Assembly (NCBI RefSeq): GCF_004362805.1
Contig: NZ_SNYF01000006.1
Span: forward strand, 682,001-746,000
Length of the DNA: 64,000 bases
Source: Algoriphagus boseongensis
Lineage (GTDB): Bacteria; Bacteroidota; Bacteroidia; Cytophagales; Cyclobacteriaceae
Direction of reading: 5' to 3'
Shown here: positions 1-8,611 of the stretch, piece after piece
Numbering within the stretch: the stretch's first letter is position 1
Layout: every line of letters begins with the position of its first letter
Made by a program: the position numbers and the translations under genes
Notes under the pieces: model-generated
Databases searched by the model: none
Told to the model about the DNA's origin: nothing
Seen by the model: only the letters and a program-made list of their open reading frames with translations

Positions 1-171
1 GGCAAGCCTGCTAAAATGCAGCCTGCTTTGGAAGAAAGACCAGGACCATTCATTAGATCTTTCTTGTATCCGAACAACTACACTGTGACGAACCTAAATG
101 CAAGTCAGAAAGCAGATCTAGCGCAACAAGTGTTCTGGGATAATAATCCTGCATCACCTTGGATTTATTAA
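1..171 (+). CDS. SusD/RagB-like outer-membrane lipoprotein, C-terminal fragment
   Basis: The first 56 codons form an open frame that enters from outside the window and ends at TAA 169-171. The residues are rich in Asn, Pro and aromatic amino acids and close with a Trp-Asp...Pro-Trp-Ile-Tyr tail, as seen at the C-termini of SusD-like nutrient-binding lipoproteins. A lipoprotein gene follows 19 nt later on the same strand, which fits a SusC/SusD uptake locus. Such proteins sit on the outer leaflet and hand substrates to a TonB-dependent SusC porin. Only the tail is visible, so the family call rests on resemblance and context and the substrate cannot be inferred. Confidence 0.55.
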   Translation, partial: GKPAKMQPALEERPGPFIRSFLYPNNYTVTNLNASQKADLAQQVFWDNNPASPWIY

Positions 172-190
172 CCAAAAAAAATTAGAAAAC

Positions 191-1120
191 ATGAAAATGC
201 TAAAATATAGTTTCGGCTTGTTCGCAATGGCTCTTGTCTTTCTAAGCTCTTGTCGTGATACGATTGAACCAAACGTTCCATATACCACATTTGACAACGG
301 TGCTTACTTAAGAACGATTGCCAGAACTAGTACGACATTCAACTTCTTCGATCTTGCAAGCTCTAAGTTTGCTTTGACCTTGGAAGCTGTAGATAAGGAA
401 GATGGAGCAACTGTTCAAACAGTTGAAATCCGTGTTCGTCATAGAAGATTGATTCCAGGAGTCGGTTTGAAATACACTCCAGCTCAGGATGTTCTTGTTA
501 AAACTCTTCAGTCTGCTGACTTTAAGCCAAATGATCAATCAAGATTCTTGAGAACTTCTTTTGAGGTTACAGCTGCGGAAGCAATTAAAGCTGTAGGTTT
601 GACTAATGCAGATATTGATGGAGGCGACGTCTTTGAATTCAGACTTGTTTTGAATGACAAATTCGGTAGAAGATTCAGCTCTGATAACGTTACGACTAAC
701 GTAGCAGGTGCTCCATTCTATGCTTCTCCTTTCCAATATCCAGTGAACGTAGTTTGTCCATCTGATTTGGGTGGAACTTATACTTTCGATCATTTGGAGA
801 CTTTCTGCGGTAAGGTCTTCTCTGGAAGTACTACTTGGACCAAGCAGTCAAATGGTGTTTCTTACACTGTTTCTGATGGTACATTTGGATCTTGGCAGGC
901 TTGCTATCCTGATACATGGGGTAGCGGTAACGTGAGAATCAATGATGCTTGTGGTAGACTTACCATGACAGGTACAGATAAGTATGGTGATAGCTATTCT
1001 ATGACTGTACTTAGTGCAACTCCTCAGGTATTGACTTTCGAATGGGTTAATACTTACGGTGAGTTTGGTACTGTGGCTGTTAAGTCAAACGCCGGTAAGC
1101 CTTGGCCAGCACTTAAGTAA
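191..1120 (+). CDS. Lipoprotein of unknown function downstream of a SusD-like gene
   Basis: This 309-residue protein begins with a lipoprotein signal peptide whose lipobox ends at Cys21 (Leu-Ser-Ser-Cys), followed by an acidic residue two positions later. That is compatible with surface export in Bacteroidota. The mature part has no motif I recognise. The first half (about 30-180) has alternating hydrophobic pattern suggestive of beta-sandwich structure. The last third (about 190-309) contains four cysteines and many Gly, Ser, Thr and aromatic residues. It is probably co-transcribed with the SusD-like gene 19 nt upstream and is followed by a strong terminator. By position it may be an extra surface ligand-binding lipoprotein of the same uptake locus; this is inference. 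Confidence 0.7.
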   Translation: MKMLKYSFGLFAMALVFLSSCRDTIEPNVPYTTFDNGAYLRTIARTSTTFNFFDLASSKFALTLEAVDKEDGATVQTVEIRVRHRRLIPGVGLKYTPAQDVLVKTLQSADFKPNDQSRFLRTSFEVTAAEAIKAVGLTNADIDGGDVFEFRLVLNDKFGRRFSSDNVTTNVAGAPFYASPFQYPVNVVCPSDLGGTYTFDHLETFCGKVFSGSTTWTKQSNGVSYTVSDGTFGSWQACYPDTWGSGNVRINDACGRLTMTGTDKYGDSYSMTVLSATPQVLTFEWVNTYGEFGTVAVKSNAGKPWPALK

Positions 1121-1141
1121 TTAGATTTAAATTTCTATATA

Positions 1142-1170
1142 AAAGCAGTGTCTCAGGCACTGCTTTTTTT
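1142..1170 (+). terminator. Intrinsic terminator of the SusD/lipoprotein operon
   Basis: A 9-bp perfect stem (1142-1150 with 1158-1166) encloses a 7-nt loop and runs directly into a T-tract ending at 1170. It lies 22 nt after the lipoprotein stop codon. Confidence 0.85.
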
Positions 1171-1183
1171 ATTTCTTAAAATA

Positions 1184-1191
1184 TATATTTG
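1184..1191 (+). promoter_or_regulatory. Possible -7 box of the sucA promoter
   Basis: TATATTTG matches the Bacteroidota -7 consensus TAnnTTTG exactly and lies 70 nt before the preferred sucA start, just after the upstream terminator. No TTTG is found at the expected -33 distance, so the call is tentative. Confidence 0.35.
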
Positions 1192-1261
1192 GAAAAGCAA
1201 ATAAGCGGTTTTTTATTCCAAACATTTGGGCTTAGATTTGTCAACTTCTCAAATAAACGAC

Positions 1262-4054
1262 ATGGATAAGTTTACCTTCATTGCAAATGCTCATGTTTCC
1301 TATCTGGATGAGCTTTATGCATCTTACAAAAATGATCCTGCTTCAATAGACCCAAGTTGGAAAGAGTTTTTTGATGGGTTTGATTTTGCTCTAGCGAACT
1401 ATGGGCAAGAAGAAAATGGAAATGGAACAGCAGCTTTAGCTTCAAAAGCTGCTCCTAAAAATGGAGCTTTGGCCACTCCGGGTACCATCATGGATATGGA
1501 GCAGCTGCCAAAAGAGATTAAAGTTCGTGCTTTGATCCATGCTCATCGTTCCAGAGCTCATTTAAGGTCAAAAACCAACCCAGTTAGAGAAAGAAGAGAT
1601 CGAAAAGCATTAATTGATCCAGAAAACTTTGGCCTTGGTGCTGAAGATATGGATACGGTATTTCAGGCTGGCAATGAAATCGGGATTGGTAATGCAAAGC
1701 TTTCCGACATCATTTCTGCGCTGAAAACTATTTATGAGGGTCCAATGGGCTTTGAGTATCTCTATATCAGAGATCCTGAAATGTTGGATTGGTTTAAGAC
1801 CAAAGTTGAAAAAGAAGCTTTAGCCTTTAATCCTTCTCATGAGGAGAAAAAGAGAATCCTTTTCAAGCTAAATCAGGCAGTAGTATTTGAGAACTTTTTG
1901 CACACCAAGTATTTAGGACAAAAACGCTTTTCCCTTGAAGGTGGGGAAAGTACTATTCCTTTTCTTGATGCAGTGATTTCAACTTCTGCTTCTAATGGGG
2001 TGGAGGAAGTTATGATTGGAATGGCTCATAGAGGTCGACTTAATGTTTTGGCAAACATTATGGGTAAAACTTATGAGCAGATTTTTTCTGAGTTTGAAGG
2101 TACTGCAAAGCCTGACCTTACTATGGGTGATGGCGATGTGAAATATCACATGGGCTACTCTTCTGATGTTATTACTCCGCAAGGGAATAAAGTTCATCTA
2201 AAATTAGCTCCAAATCCGTCTCACTTGGAGGCAGTGAATCCGGTTGTTGAAGGATTTATTAGAGCTAAAATCGATCATGTTCATAAAGGTAATGCTACCA
2301 AGGCTTTACCAATCCTGATCCATGGCGATGCTGCAGTTGCCGGACAGGGAATTGTTTACGAAGTAACCCAGATGGCTGGTCTCAAAGGCTATAATACTGG
2401 TGGTACAATCCATTTTGTGATCAATAATCAAGTTGGATTTACAACCGATTTTGATGATGCCAGGACGTCTATCTATTGTACTGATGTTGCTAAAATCATT
2501 GATGCTCCAGTGATCCACGTTAACGGAGATAACGCCGAAGCTGTGGTTTTTGCTGCTAAGCTTGCTGCTGAGTTCCGTCAGAAATTCAGCAAAGACATTT
2601 TCGTGGATATGGTTTGCTATAGAAGACATGGTCACAACGAATCTGACGAGCCTAAATTCACTCAGCCGGAGTTGTATAATATCATTTCCAAGCACCCTAA
2701 CCCAAGGGAAATCTATGTCAAGCGATTGACTGAAAGAGGAGATATCGATGCGAAGATTGCTTCCCAAATGGATGAAGAATTCCGTCAATTGCTACAGGAT
2801 AGATTAAACATGGTGAAGGAAAAACCTTTGCCTTATCAAGCCACTAAGTTTGAAACTGAATGGGCTAATTTGAGGAGATCAAAGCCGGAAGATTTTGAAA
2901 AATCTCCTGAGACCGCAATTGCAGCAGATTCAATTGAAATTGTGGCTGAGGCGCTTACTACGATTCCAAAAGGATTTAAGCCTATTAAGCAAATAGAAGT
3001 TCAGATGAAGCAAAGACGAGATATGTTCTTTGAATCAAAGGAACTGAACTGGGCTGCAGCTGAGCTTTTGGCTTATGGCTCTTTACTTTTGGAAGGGAAA
3101 ACAGTTAGAATTACTGGACAGGACGTGCAAAGAGGAACCTTCTCTCACAGACATGCTGTAATTCATGATGCAAATTCCAACAAACCTTATAATTCCCTCA
3201 AGGAAATGAAGGAAAGAAAGGGGCAATTCCATATTTACAATTCTCTTCTTTCTGAATATGCAGTATTGGGCTTTGAATATGGATACGCAATGGCAAATCC
3301 AAATTCATTGACTATTTGGGAAGGTCAATTCGGTGACTTTGCCAATGGTGCACAAACCATGATTGACCAATTCATCTCTTCAGGAGAATCCAAATGGCAA
3401 AAAATGAACGGTATCGTTATGCTTTTGCCTCATGGATACGAAGGACAAGGCCCAGAGCATTCCAATGCCAGACCTGAGCGCTTCCTCCAGCTTTCTGCGG
3501 AATACAATATGGTAGTAGCAAACATTACTGAGCCGTCCAATTTCTTCCATCTTCTTAGAAGACAATTGACTTGGGAATTCAGGAAGCCTTGCGTCGTGAT
3601 GTCTCCAAAATCTCTTCTAAGACATCCAAAGGTTGTGTCCCCATTGTCTGAATTTACTTCAGGGCATTTTAGGGAAGTTCTTCCGGACACTACTGTCAAC
3701 GCCAAGGATGTAAAACGAGTAATCCTTTGTACTGGTAAAGTTTATTATGACTTGGAAGAGGCTCGAGAAAAGGATAAAATCAAGAATATAGCGATTGTAA
3801 GAGTTGAACAACTTCATCCTCTTCCTAAAAACCAGATCCTGGCGGAGTTGGCTAAATATAAAGGAGCAGAAGTGGTTTGGGTACAGGAAGAACCTGAAAA
3901 TATGGGCTACTGGAATTACTTGTTGAGATTGTTATACAAGGAAATACCAATGGATATCATCGCAAGAAAGTCTAGTGCTTCTCCTGCTACGGGTTATAAC
4001 AAAGTCCATGTTGAAGAACAAAAGGCTATTGTTTCCAAAGCACTAAAACTCTAA
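1262..4054 (+). CDS. sucA: 2-oxoglutarate dehydrogenase E1 component
   Basis: This 930-residue thiamine-diphosphate decarboxylase feeds succinyl groups to the E2 lipoyl arms in the citric acid cycle. The N-terminus has the E1o-specific pattern (SYLDELYASYKNDP, PSWKEFF). The central part contains the conserved HGDAAVAGQG stretch near residue 354 and the TPP/Mg site region GDNAEAV near 422, followed by RRHGHNESDEP. The C-terminal half shows GQDVQRGTFSHRHA and GYEGQGPEHSNARPERFLQ, both typical of E1o. ATG 1262 is preferred over an in-frame TTG at 1226, because the family begins with the Phe-Ile-Ala-Asn-Ala segment close to the start. sucB follows after 94 nt and lpd lies further down. Length is normal for bacterial SucA. 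Confidence 0.97.
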   Translation: MDKFTFIANAHVSYLDELYASYKNDPASIDPSWKEFFDGFDFALANYGQEENGNGTAALASKAAPKNGALATPGTIMDMEQLPKEIKVRALIHAHRSRAHLRSKTNPVRERRDRKALIDPENFGLGAEDMDTVFQAGNEIGIGNAKLSDIISALKTIYEGPMGFEYLYIRDPEMLDWFKTKVEKEALAFNPSHEEKKRILFKLNQAVVFENFLHTKYLGQKRFSLEGGESTIPFLDAVISTSASNGVEEVMIGMAHRGRLNVLANIMGKTYEQIFSEFEGTAKPDLTMGDGDVKYHMGYSSDVITPQGNKVHLKLAPNPSHLEAVNPVVEGFIRAKIDHVHKGNATKALPILIHGDAAVAGQGIVYEVTQMAGLKGYNTGGTIHFVINNQVGFTTDFDDARTSIYCTDVAKIIDAPVIHVNGDNAEAVVFAAKLAAEFRQKFSKDIFVDMVCYRRHGHNESDEPKFTQPELYNIISKHPNPREIYVKRLTERGDIDAKIASQMDEEFRQLLQDRLNMVKEKPLPYQATKFETEWANLRRSKPEDFEKSPETAIAADSIEIVAEALTTIPKGFKPIKQIEVQMKQRRDMFFESKELNWAAAELLAYGSLLLEGKTVRITGQDVQRGTFSHRHAVIHDANSNKPYNSLKEMKERKGQFHIYNSLLSEYAVLGFEYGYAMANPNSLTIWEGQFGDFANGAQTMIDQFISSGESKWQKMNGIVMLLPHGYEGQGPEHSNARPERFLQLSAEYNMVVANITEPSNFFHLLRRQLTWEFRKPCVVMSPKSLLRHPKVVSPLSEFTSGHFREVLPDTTVNAKDVKRVILCTGKVYYDLEEAREKDKIKNIAIVRVEQLHPLPKNQILAELAKYKGAEVVWVQEEPENMGYWNYLLRLLYKEIPMDIIARKSSASPATGYNKVHVEEQKAIVSKALKL

Positions 4055-4148
4055 CAATTCTGTTTATCAGCAACCTAGCTGAAAACTTTATTCAATAAAA
4101 TATTCATCATCACCATCCTTTGGTTTAGAAAGGGAAAATAGTAAGACC

Positions 4149-5663
4149 ATGAGCAAAGAAATGAGAGTACCTACAGTAGGCGAATCTATTTCAGAAGTAA
4201 CTGTAGGGCAATGGTTTAAAAAAGACGGAGATCTAGTTCAGTTGGACGAAGTCCTTTGCGAATTAGAATCCGATAAAGCCACTTTTGAGTTTCCATCTGA
4301 GGCTGCTGGAATTTTGAGAATCAAAGCTCAAGAAGGTGATACAGTGGAAATCGGGGGATTGATCTGTGTCATTGAAGAATCTGCTACCGCAGAAAAACCA
4401 GCAGCAGAAAGTAAACCTTCTGCACCTTCAGCTAAACCTGCTTCTACTGGAGAGGTGAAAGACATGATTGTTCCAACGGTTGGAGAATCAATCACTGAAG
4501 TTACTCTAGCCAATTGGATTAAGAAGGATGGAGATTTTGTAACCTTGGATGAAATCATTGCAGAAGTTGATTCCGATAAGGCAACTTTTGAACTGCCTGC
4601 AGAAGCTACAGGGATCTTGAGACATGTGGCTAAAGAAGGTGATGTGCTAGAAATAGGCGGCTTAATCTGTAAAATTGAAGTTACAGATGCCGCTCCAGCT
4701 TCTGAAGCACCTGCAAAAACTGAATCTCCAGCTGCTGCTCCTGCTTCAGGATCTTCTAACTATGCTTCTGGACACGCCTCTCCTGCGGCTTCAAAAATTT
4801 TAGCAGAAAAAGGAATCTCTGCTTCAGCTGTTTCAGGTAGTGGCAAGGATGGTAGAATCACAAAAGAAGATGCAATCAGCGCTCAAAAACCAGCACCAGC
4901 TCCGCAAAATGCCCCAGCACCAGCTCCTAAGGCTGCCGAAGCAGCACCAATTGTTCCTGGCTCCAGAAATGTGAGAAGAGAAAAAATGTCTTCACTAAGA
5001 AAGACTGTTTCTCGTCGCTTGGTAGCGGTGAAAAATGAAACTGCCATGTTGACCACATTTAATGAGGTGAACATGAAACCTATCATGGATCTTCGGTCTA
5101 AGTTCAAAGATCAATTCAAAGAGAAGCATGGAGTAGGATTAGGATTTATGTCCTTTTTTACCAAGGCAGTTTGTGTGGCCCTTCAAGAATGGCCTGCTGT
5201 CAATGCCATGATTGACGGAAATGAGATCGTTTACAATGATTTCTGTGATATTTCAATTGCTGTTTCTGCACCAAAGGGATTAGTAGTTCCTGTAATAAGA
5301 AATGCCGAAAACATGAGTTTTGATCAAATTGAAAAGGAAATTGTAAGATTGGCTGGAAAAGCAAGAGACAATAAGCTTTCGATTGAAGAGATGACTGGTG
5401 GAACATTTACCATCACCAATGGTGGAGTATTTGGTTCCATGATGTCAACTCCGATTATCAATGCTCCTCAGTCTGCGATTTTAGGTATGCACAATATTGT
5501 CGAAAGACCAGTTGCTGAAAATGGACAAGTGGTTATACGTCCGATGATGTATGTGGCACTTTCCTATGATCACAGAATTATCGATGGTAGAGAATCTGTT
5601 AGTTTTCTGGTAAGAGTGAAGCAATTGCTTGAAGATCCGACCAGGTTGTTGTTTGGAGTATAA
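4149..5663 (+). CDS. sucB: Dihydrolipoyllysine succinyltransferase (E2) with two lipoyl domains
   Basis: E2 core of the 2-oxoglutarate dehydrogenase complex, 504 residues, transferring succinyl from lipoyl-lysine to CoA. Two lipoyl domains are visible, about 3-77 and 104-178, with lipoylated lysines at K43 and K144 in ESDKATFE and DSDKATFE contexts. Ala/Pro-rich linkers follow. A peripheral subunit-binding domain spans about 208-245 and the catalytic domain about 275-504, with the active-site HxxxD at H475 and D479. Most proteobacterial SucB proteins carry a single lipoyl domain, so the double arm is notable, although its neighbours make the 2-oxoglutarate assignment firm. It lies between sucA and lpd. 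Its stop codon abuts an inverted repeat. Confidence 0.95.
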   Translation: MSKEMRVPTVGESISEVTVGQWFKKDGDLVQLDEVLCELESDKATFEFPSEAAGILRIKAQEGDTVEIGGLICVIEESATAEKPAAESKPSAPSAKPASTGEVKDMIVPTVGESITEVTLANWIKKDGDFVTLDEIIAEVDSDKATFELPAEATGILRHVAKEGDVLEIGGLICKIEVTDAAPASEAPAKTESPAAAPASGSSNYASGHASPAASKILAEKGISASAVSGSGKDGRITKEDAISAQKPAPAPQNAPAPAPKAAEAAPIVPGSRNVRREKMSSLRKTVSRRLVAVKNETAMLTTFNEVNMKPIMDLRSKFKDQFKEKHGVGLGFMSFFTKAVCVALQEWPAVNAMIDGNEIVYNDFCDISIAVSAPKGLVVPVIRNAENMSFDQIEKEIVRLAGKARDNKLSIEEMTGGTFTITNGGVFGSMMSTPIINAPQSAILGMHNIVERPVAENGQVVIRPMMYVALSYDHRIIDGRESVSFLVRVKQLLEDPTRLLFGV

Positions 5664-5701
5664 TACTTTGTACGAAGTGCCAAGTACTATGTACAAAGTA
5701 T
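5664..5701 (+). repeat. Left 38-bp inverted repeat of the four-helix-bundle cassette
   Basis: This stretch starts right after the sucB stop codon. It matches the reverse complement of 6132-6169 at 32 of 38 positions without gaps. It is itself a dyad: AATACTTTGTAC at 5662-5673 pairs perfectly with GTACAAAGTATT at 5691-5702. Confidence 0.85.
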
Positions 5702-5770
5702 TGATATATAGTGAATAAGGAAGAATTGGGTTAATTTGAGGAGACTATTTTTAACCTAAATCCTTTTCTT

Positions 5771-6124
5771 ATGAATCGCTACTAAGAATTACTTGTTTGG
5801 CAAAAGTCCATTGACTTGGCAGTTGAGGTTTATCAACTAACCGAAAAGCTTCCTAAGGAGGAAAAATTTGGATTAATAAGTCAAATAAATAGAAGTGTGA
5901 TTTCAATCCCTTCGAATATTGCGGAAGGAGCAGGGAGAAATACTTCGAAAGAGTTCAATAATTTCTTGGGAATTGCCCAAGGTTCTTCATTTGAATTAGA
6001 TACTCAATTGATAATCTCAAATCGGTTGAACTTCATTTCCAATGAAGACTATCAAAGGCTTGAAATGCAACTTGAACATATCCAGAATATGGTTGCCAAG
6101 CTTAAAAAAAGTCTAAATGTTTAA
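5771..6124 (+). pseudogene. Four-helix-bundle protein (23S rRNA intervening-sequence family), early stop codon
   Basis: Reading from ATG 5771 gives Met-Asn-Arg-Tyr, then TAA at 5783-5785, then ELLVWQKSIDLAVEVYQLTE in the same frame through to TAA 6122-6124. The total would be 117 residues, the usual length of this family. Diagnostic segments follow: QINRSVISIPSNIAEG, GAGRNTSKEFNNFL and the C-terminal helix. The family usually has a Lys or similar residue where the stop falls, so a single nonsense change is likely. Translation could restart only at a TTG such as 5816, which would lose most of helix 1. The gene sits between sucB and lpd, flanked by inverted repeats. The cellular role of the family is unclear. 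Confidence 0.8.
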
Positions 6125-6131
6125 CTTCCGG

Positions 6132-6169
6132 ATACTTGGTACATTGTACTTGGTACCTGGTACAAAGCA
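6132..6169 (+). repeat. Right 38-bp inverted repeat of the four-helix-bundle cassette
   Basis: Imperfect inverted copy of 5664-5701 (32/38). It contains two direct copies of TACTTGGTAC, at 6133-6142 and 6147-6156, and ends 6 nt before the lpd start codon. Confidence 0.85.
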
Positions 6170-6175
6170 AATAAA

Positions 6176-7573
6176 ATGTACGACGTCATAGTAATAGGTT
6201 CTGGTCCTGGAGGGTATGTGGCAGCTATTCGATGCGCCCAATTGGGAATGAAAACCGCAATTATTGAGAAATATTCAACCCTTGGAGGAACTTGCCTAAA
6301 TGTGGGATGTATTCCTTCTAAGGCTTTGTTAGATTCCTCAGAGCATTACCATAATGCCGCTCATACCTTCAGTACTCACGGCATCGAGCTAAAGAACCTT
6401 AAGGTGAATCTTGGCCAAATGATCTCCAGAAAGGATGATGTGGTAAAGCAAAATGTGGATGGAATTCAATTCTTGATGAAGAAGAACAAAATTGATGTTC
6501 ACCAAGGATTGGGTTCTTTCGTCGATGCGCATACTATTAAGGTTTCTAAAGAGGACGGAACCTCTTCTGAGATTCATGGGAAAAATATCATTATCGCTAC
6601 AGGTTCTAAGCCTTCTTCCTTGCCATTTATCAAATTGGATAAGGATAGAATCATCACCTCTACTGAAGCTTTGAAATTGAAGGAAATTCCAAAGCACCTG
6701 GTAGTTATTGGCGGTGGGGTAATCGGTTTGGAATTGGGTTCTGTTTATGCACGCCTTGGTTCCAAAGTTTCTGTGATTGAGTTCATGGATTCTATTATTC
6801 CTACTATGGATCGTACCATGGGCAAGGAGTTGCAGAAGTCATTGAAAAAAATCGGTTTTGAGTTTTACCTCAAGCATAAAGTGACCTCCGTTGAAAATAC
6901 TGGTAAGGAGGTCTCTGTAAAAGCGGACAATGGTAAAGGAGAAGTGGTAGAGATCAAAGGAGACTATGTATTAGTTTCTATCGGAAGAAGACCGTATACA
7001 GACGGACTAAATGCCGAAGCAGCTGGTGTAAAGCTTACCGATCGAGGGCAAATCGAAGTAAATGATCATTTGCAGACTTCAGTTTCTCATATTTATGCGA
7101 TAGGTGACGTAGTTAAAGGTGCCATGCTTGCCCACAAAGCTGAGGAGGAAGGGGTTTTTGTAGCTGAAACTCTTGCTGGTCAAAAACCACATATCAATTA
7201 CAATTTGATTCCCGGAGTAGTATATACTTGGCCAGAAGTGGCATCAGTAGGATATACCGAAGAGCAATTGAAGGAAAAAGGAATCAAGTATAAAGCTGGA
7301 AAGTTTCCATTTATGGCGTCTGGCCGAGCCAGAGCTTCTATGGATACGGATGGATTGGTAAAAGTATTGGCAGATGCTGAAACTGACGAAATCTTAGGCG
7401 TTCATATGATTGGTCCTCGAACTGCAGATATGATTGCTGAGGCAGTTGTAGCTATGGAATACAGGGCCTCAGCTGAGGATATTGCAAGAATGTCCCATGC
7501 GCACCCAACCTACACGGAGGCATTTAAGGAAGCTTGCTTGGCGGCGACAGATAATCGAGCGCTTCATATTTGA
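6176..7573 (+). CDS. lpd: Dihydrolipoyl dehydrogenase (E3)
   Basis: FAD-dependent enzyme of 465 residues that reoxidises dihydrolipoyl groups with NAD+. The FAD-binding dinucleotide fold is at 8-13 (GSGPGG). The redox disulfide is C40 and C45 in GGTCLNVGCIPSK. The NAD-binding glycine motif is VVIGGGVIGLELG near 178-190, and the second FAD motif is the YAIGDV segment near 305. The C-terminal dimerisation domain carries the catalytic His443-Glu448 pair in HAHPTYTE. Length is normal. It completes the sucA-sucB-lpd set; E3 may also serve pyruvate and branched-chain complexes. A terminator follows 24 nt after the stop codon. Confidence 0.96.
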   Translation: MYDVIVIGSGPGGYVAAIRCAQLGMKTAIIEKYSTLGGTCLNVGCIPSKALLDSSEHYHNAAHTFSTHGIELKNLKVNLGQMISRKDDVVKQNVDGIQFLMKKNKIDVHQGLGSFVDAHTIKVSKEDGTSSEIHGKNIIIATGSKPSSLPFIKLDKDRIITSTEALKLKEIPKHLVVIGGGVIGLELGSVYARLGSKVSVIEFMDSIIPTMDRTMGKELQKSLKKIGFEFYLKHKVTSVENTGKEVSVKADNGKGEVVEIKGDYVLVSIGRRPYTDGLNAEAAGVKLTDRGQIEVNDHLQTSVSHIYAIGDVVKGAMLAHKAEEEGVFVAETLAGQKPHINYNLIPGVVYTWPEVASVGYTEEQLKEKGIKYKAGKFPFMASGRARASMDTDGLVKVLADAETDEILGVHMIGPRTADMIAEAVVAMEYRASAEDIARMSHAHPTYTEAFKEACLAATDNRALHI

Positions 7574-7597
7574 TTCTGAAAAAACGAATAATTTTCC

Positions 7598-7635
7598 AAA
7601 GCTACTCTTAGATACTAAGAGTGGCTTTTTCTTTT
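7598..7635 (+). terminator. Intrinsic terminator after lpd
   Basis: A 14-bp stem with one wobble pair (7598-7611 with 7615-7628), a 3-nt loop and a T-rich tail to 7635. Confidence 0.9.
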
Positions 7636-7659
7636 CTTTAAAATTGGTTTATTTCCCTT

Positions 7660-8433
7660 ATGAAGTTCAAAATCGCCATTTTGGGAGCTGGGAATGTAGC
7701 CTGGAATCTTGCACCAGCCTTAGAAGATGCTGGTCATGAAATCACCGAAGTTTATTCCAGGGATATTAGAAAAGCAAAGGAGATCACGGAAAGGCTTTAT
7801 GCTACCGACCCGACGGATGATCTTGATTTTTCCGAGAGTAAAGCGCAGATTTTCATTTTGGCCATAAAGGATTCGGCCATTTCGGAAGTTGCTGACGAAG
7901 TCATTTTGCCTGAAGGAAGTATTCTAGTCCATACTTCAGGTGCCGTGCCATTGGATATTTTGGGATATAGCTCAGCAAGCTATACGGGGATTTTTTATCC
8001 CTTGCAATCTTTTACCAAAGGCAAGAAAATGGAAATGGATGAGGTTCCCTTTCTCTTGGAGTCTGAAGATGAAGAGACTTTACAAAAGCTTAAAAAGCTA
8101 GCAAAAAGTCTTTCCCCGATGATTTATACTGTCAGGTCAAAAGATAGAAAGGCAATTCACGTGGCGGCAGTTTTCGCGAGTAATTTTACAAACCACATGA
8201 TTCGAATTGCTGAGGAAATCATGCGTCGACAAGGTTTAGACTTTGAAATGCTCAAGCCTCTAATCATCGAAACGATTTCCAAAAGTCTTCAACTCGGGGC
8301 AAAGAAAGCGCAGACCGGACCTGCAATTCGTGAGGATTATGAAACTTTGGAGGACCACCACAGATTTTTAAATTACAATGAGGAGCTCGCAGAAATCTAT
8401 AGACTAATCTCCCAAGACATCATTGACTCTTAA
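7660..8433 (+). CDS. Rossmann-fold protein with DUF2520 domain
   Basis: This 257-residue cytoplasmic protein has an N-terminal NAD(P)-binding Rossmann fold with a glycine motif at 9-14 (GAGNVA). Strands continue to about residue 125, including VHTSGAVPLDIL and GIFYPLQSFTKG. The helical C-terminal half (about 130-257) contains KAIHVAAVFASNFTNHM, the hallmark of DUF2520 proteins, related in fold to the C-terminal domain of ketopantoate reductase and F420-dependent NADP oxidoreductases. The substrate is unknown. The gene follows the lpd terminator, so it is probably transcribed on its own. The family call is secure; the reaction is not. Confidence 0.88.
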   Translation: MKFKIAILGAGNVAWNLAPALEDAGHEITEVYSRDIRKAKEITERLYATDPTDDLDFSESKAQIFILAIKDSAISEVADEVILPEGSILVHTSGAVPLDILGYSSASYTGIFYPLQSFTKGKKMEMDEVPFLLESEDEETLQKLKKLAKSLSPMIYTVRSKDRKAIHVAAVFASNFTNHMIRIAEEIMRRQGLDFEMLKPLIIETISKSLQLGAKKAQTGPAIREDYETLEDHHRFLNYNEELAEIYRLISQDIIDS

Positions 8434-8611
8434 TTTTTTCCTCCTATTAAATATGCTTTAGTAAAGAAAAAATTGCATAATTTTTTTCTATTATACTTTC
8501 TATTTTATTTTAAAGTGTTTATATTCAATACGTTGTGATTCAAAATCCAGCTTAGGATTTAGTTCGTCTTTTTGAAATTCATTTTTCTTTACACTATAAA
8601 CAATTTTCATT

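Noticed and set aside
1226-1261. Extended sucA start at TTG 1226
   Set aside because: The added 12 residues do not match the family, and ATG 1262 places the conserved N-terminal segment at the usual distance.
2306-2788. Minus-strand open frame of 160 codons opposite sucA
   Set aside because: Antisense shadow; sucA is strongly conserved on the other strand.
4105-4118. CATCATCACCATCC resembling a histidine-codon run between sucA and sucB
   Set aside because: It lies outside any supported reading frame and is short; ordinary intergenic sequence.
5850-5862. Strong Shine-Dalgarno-like AAGGAGG inside the four-helix gene
   Set aside because: No start codon follows at a suitable distance, and this phylum rarely uses such sites; it encodes Lys-Glu-Glu in the reading frame.
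8543-8560. AAATCC/GGATTT dyad upstream of the DUF2589 cluster as an operator
   Set aside because: Only a 6-bp arm with a 6-nt loop in AT-rich sequence; expected by chance, and no matching copy elsewhere near the cluster.
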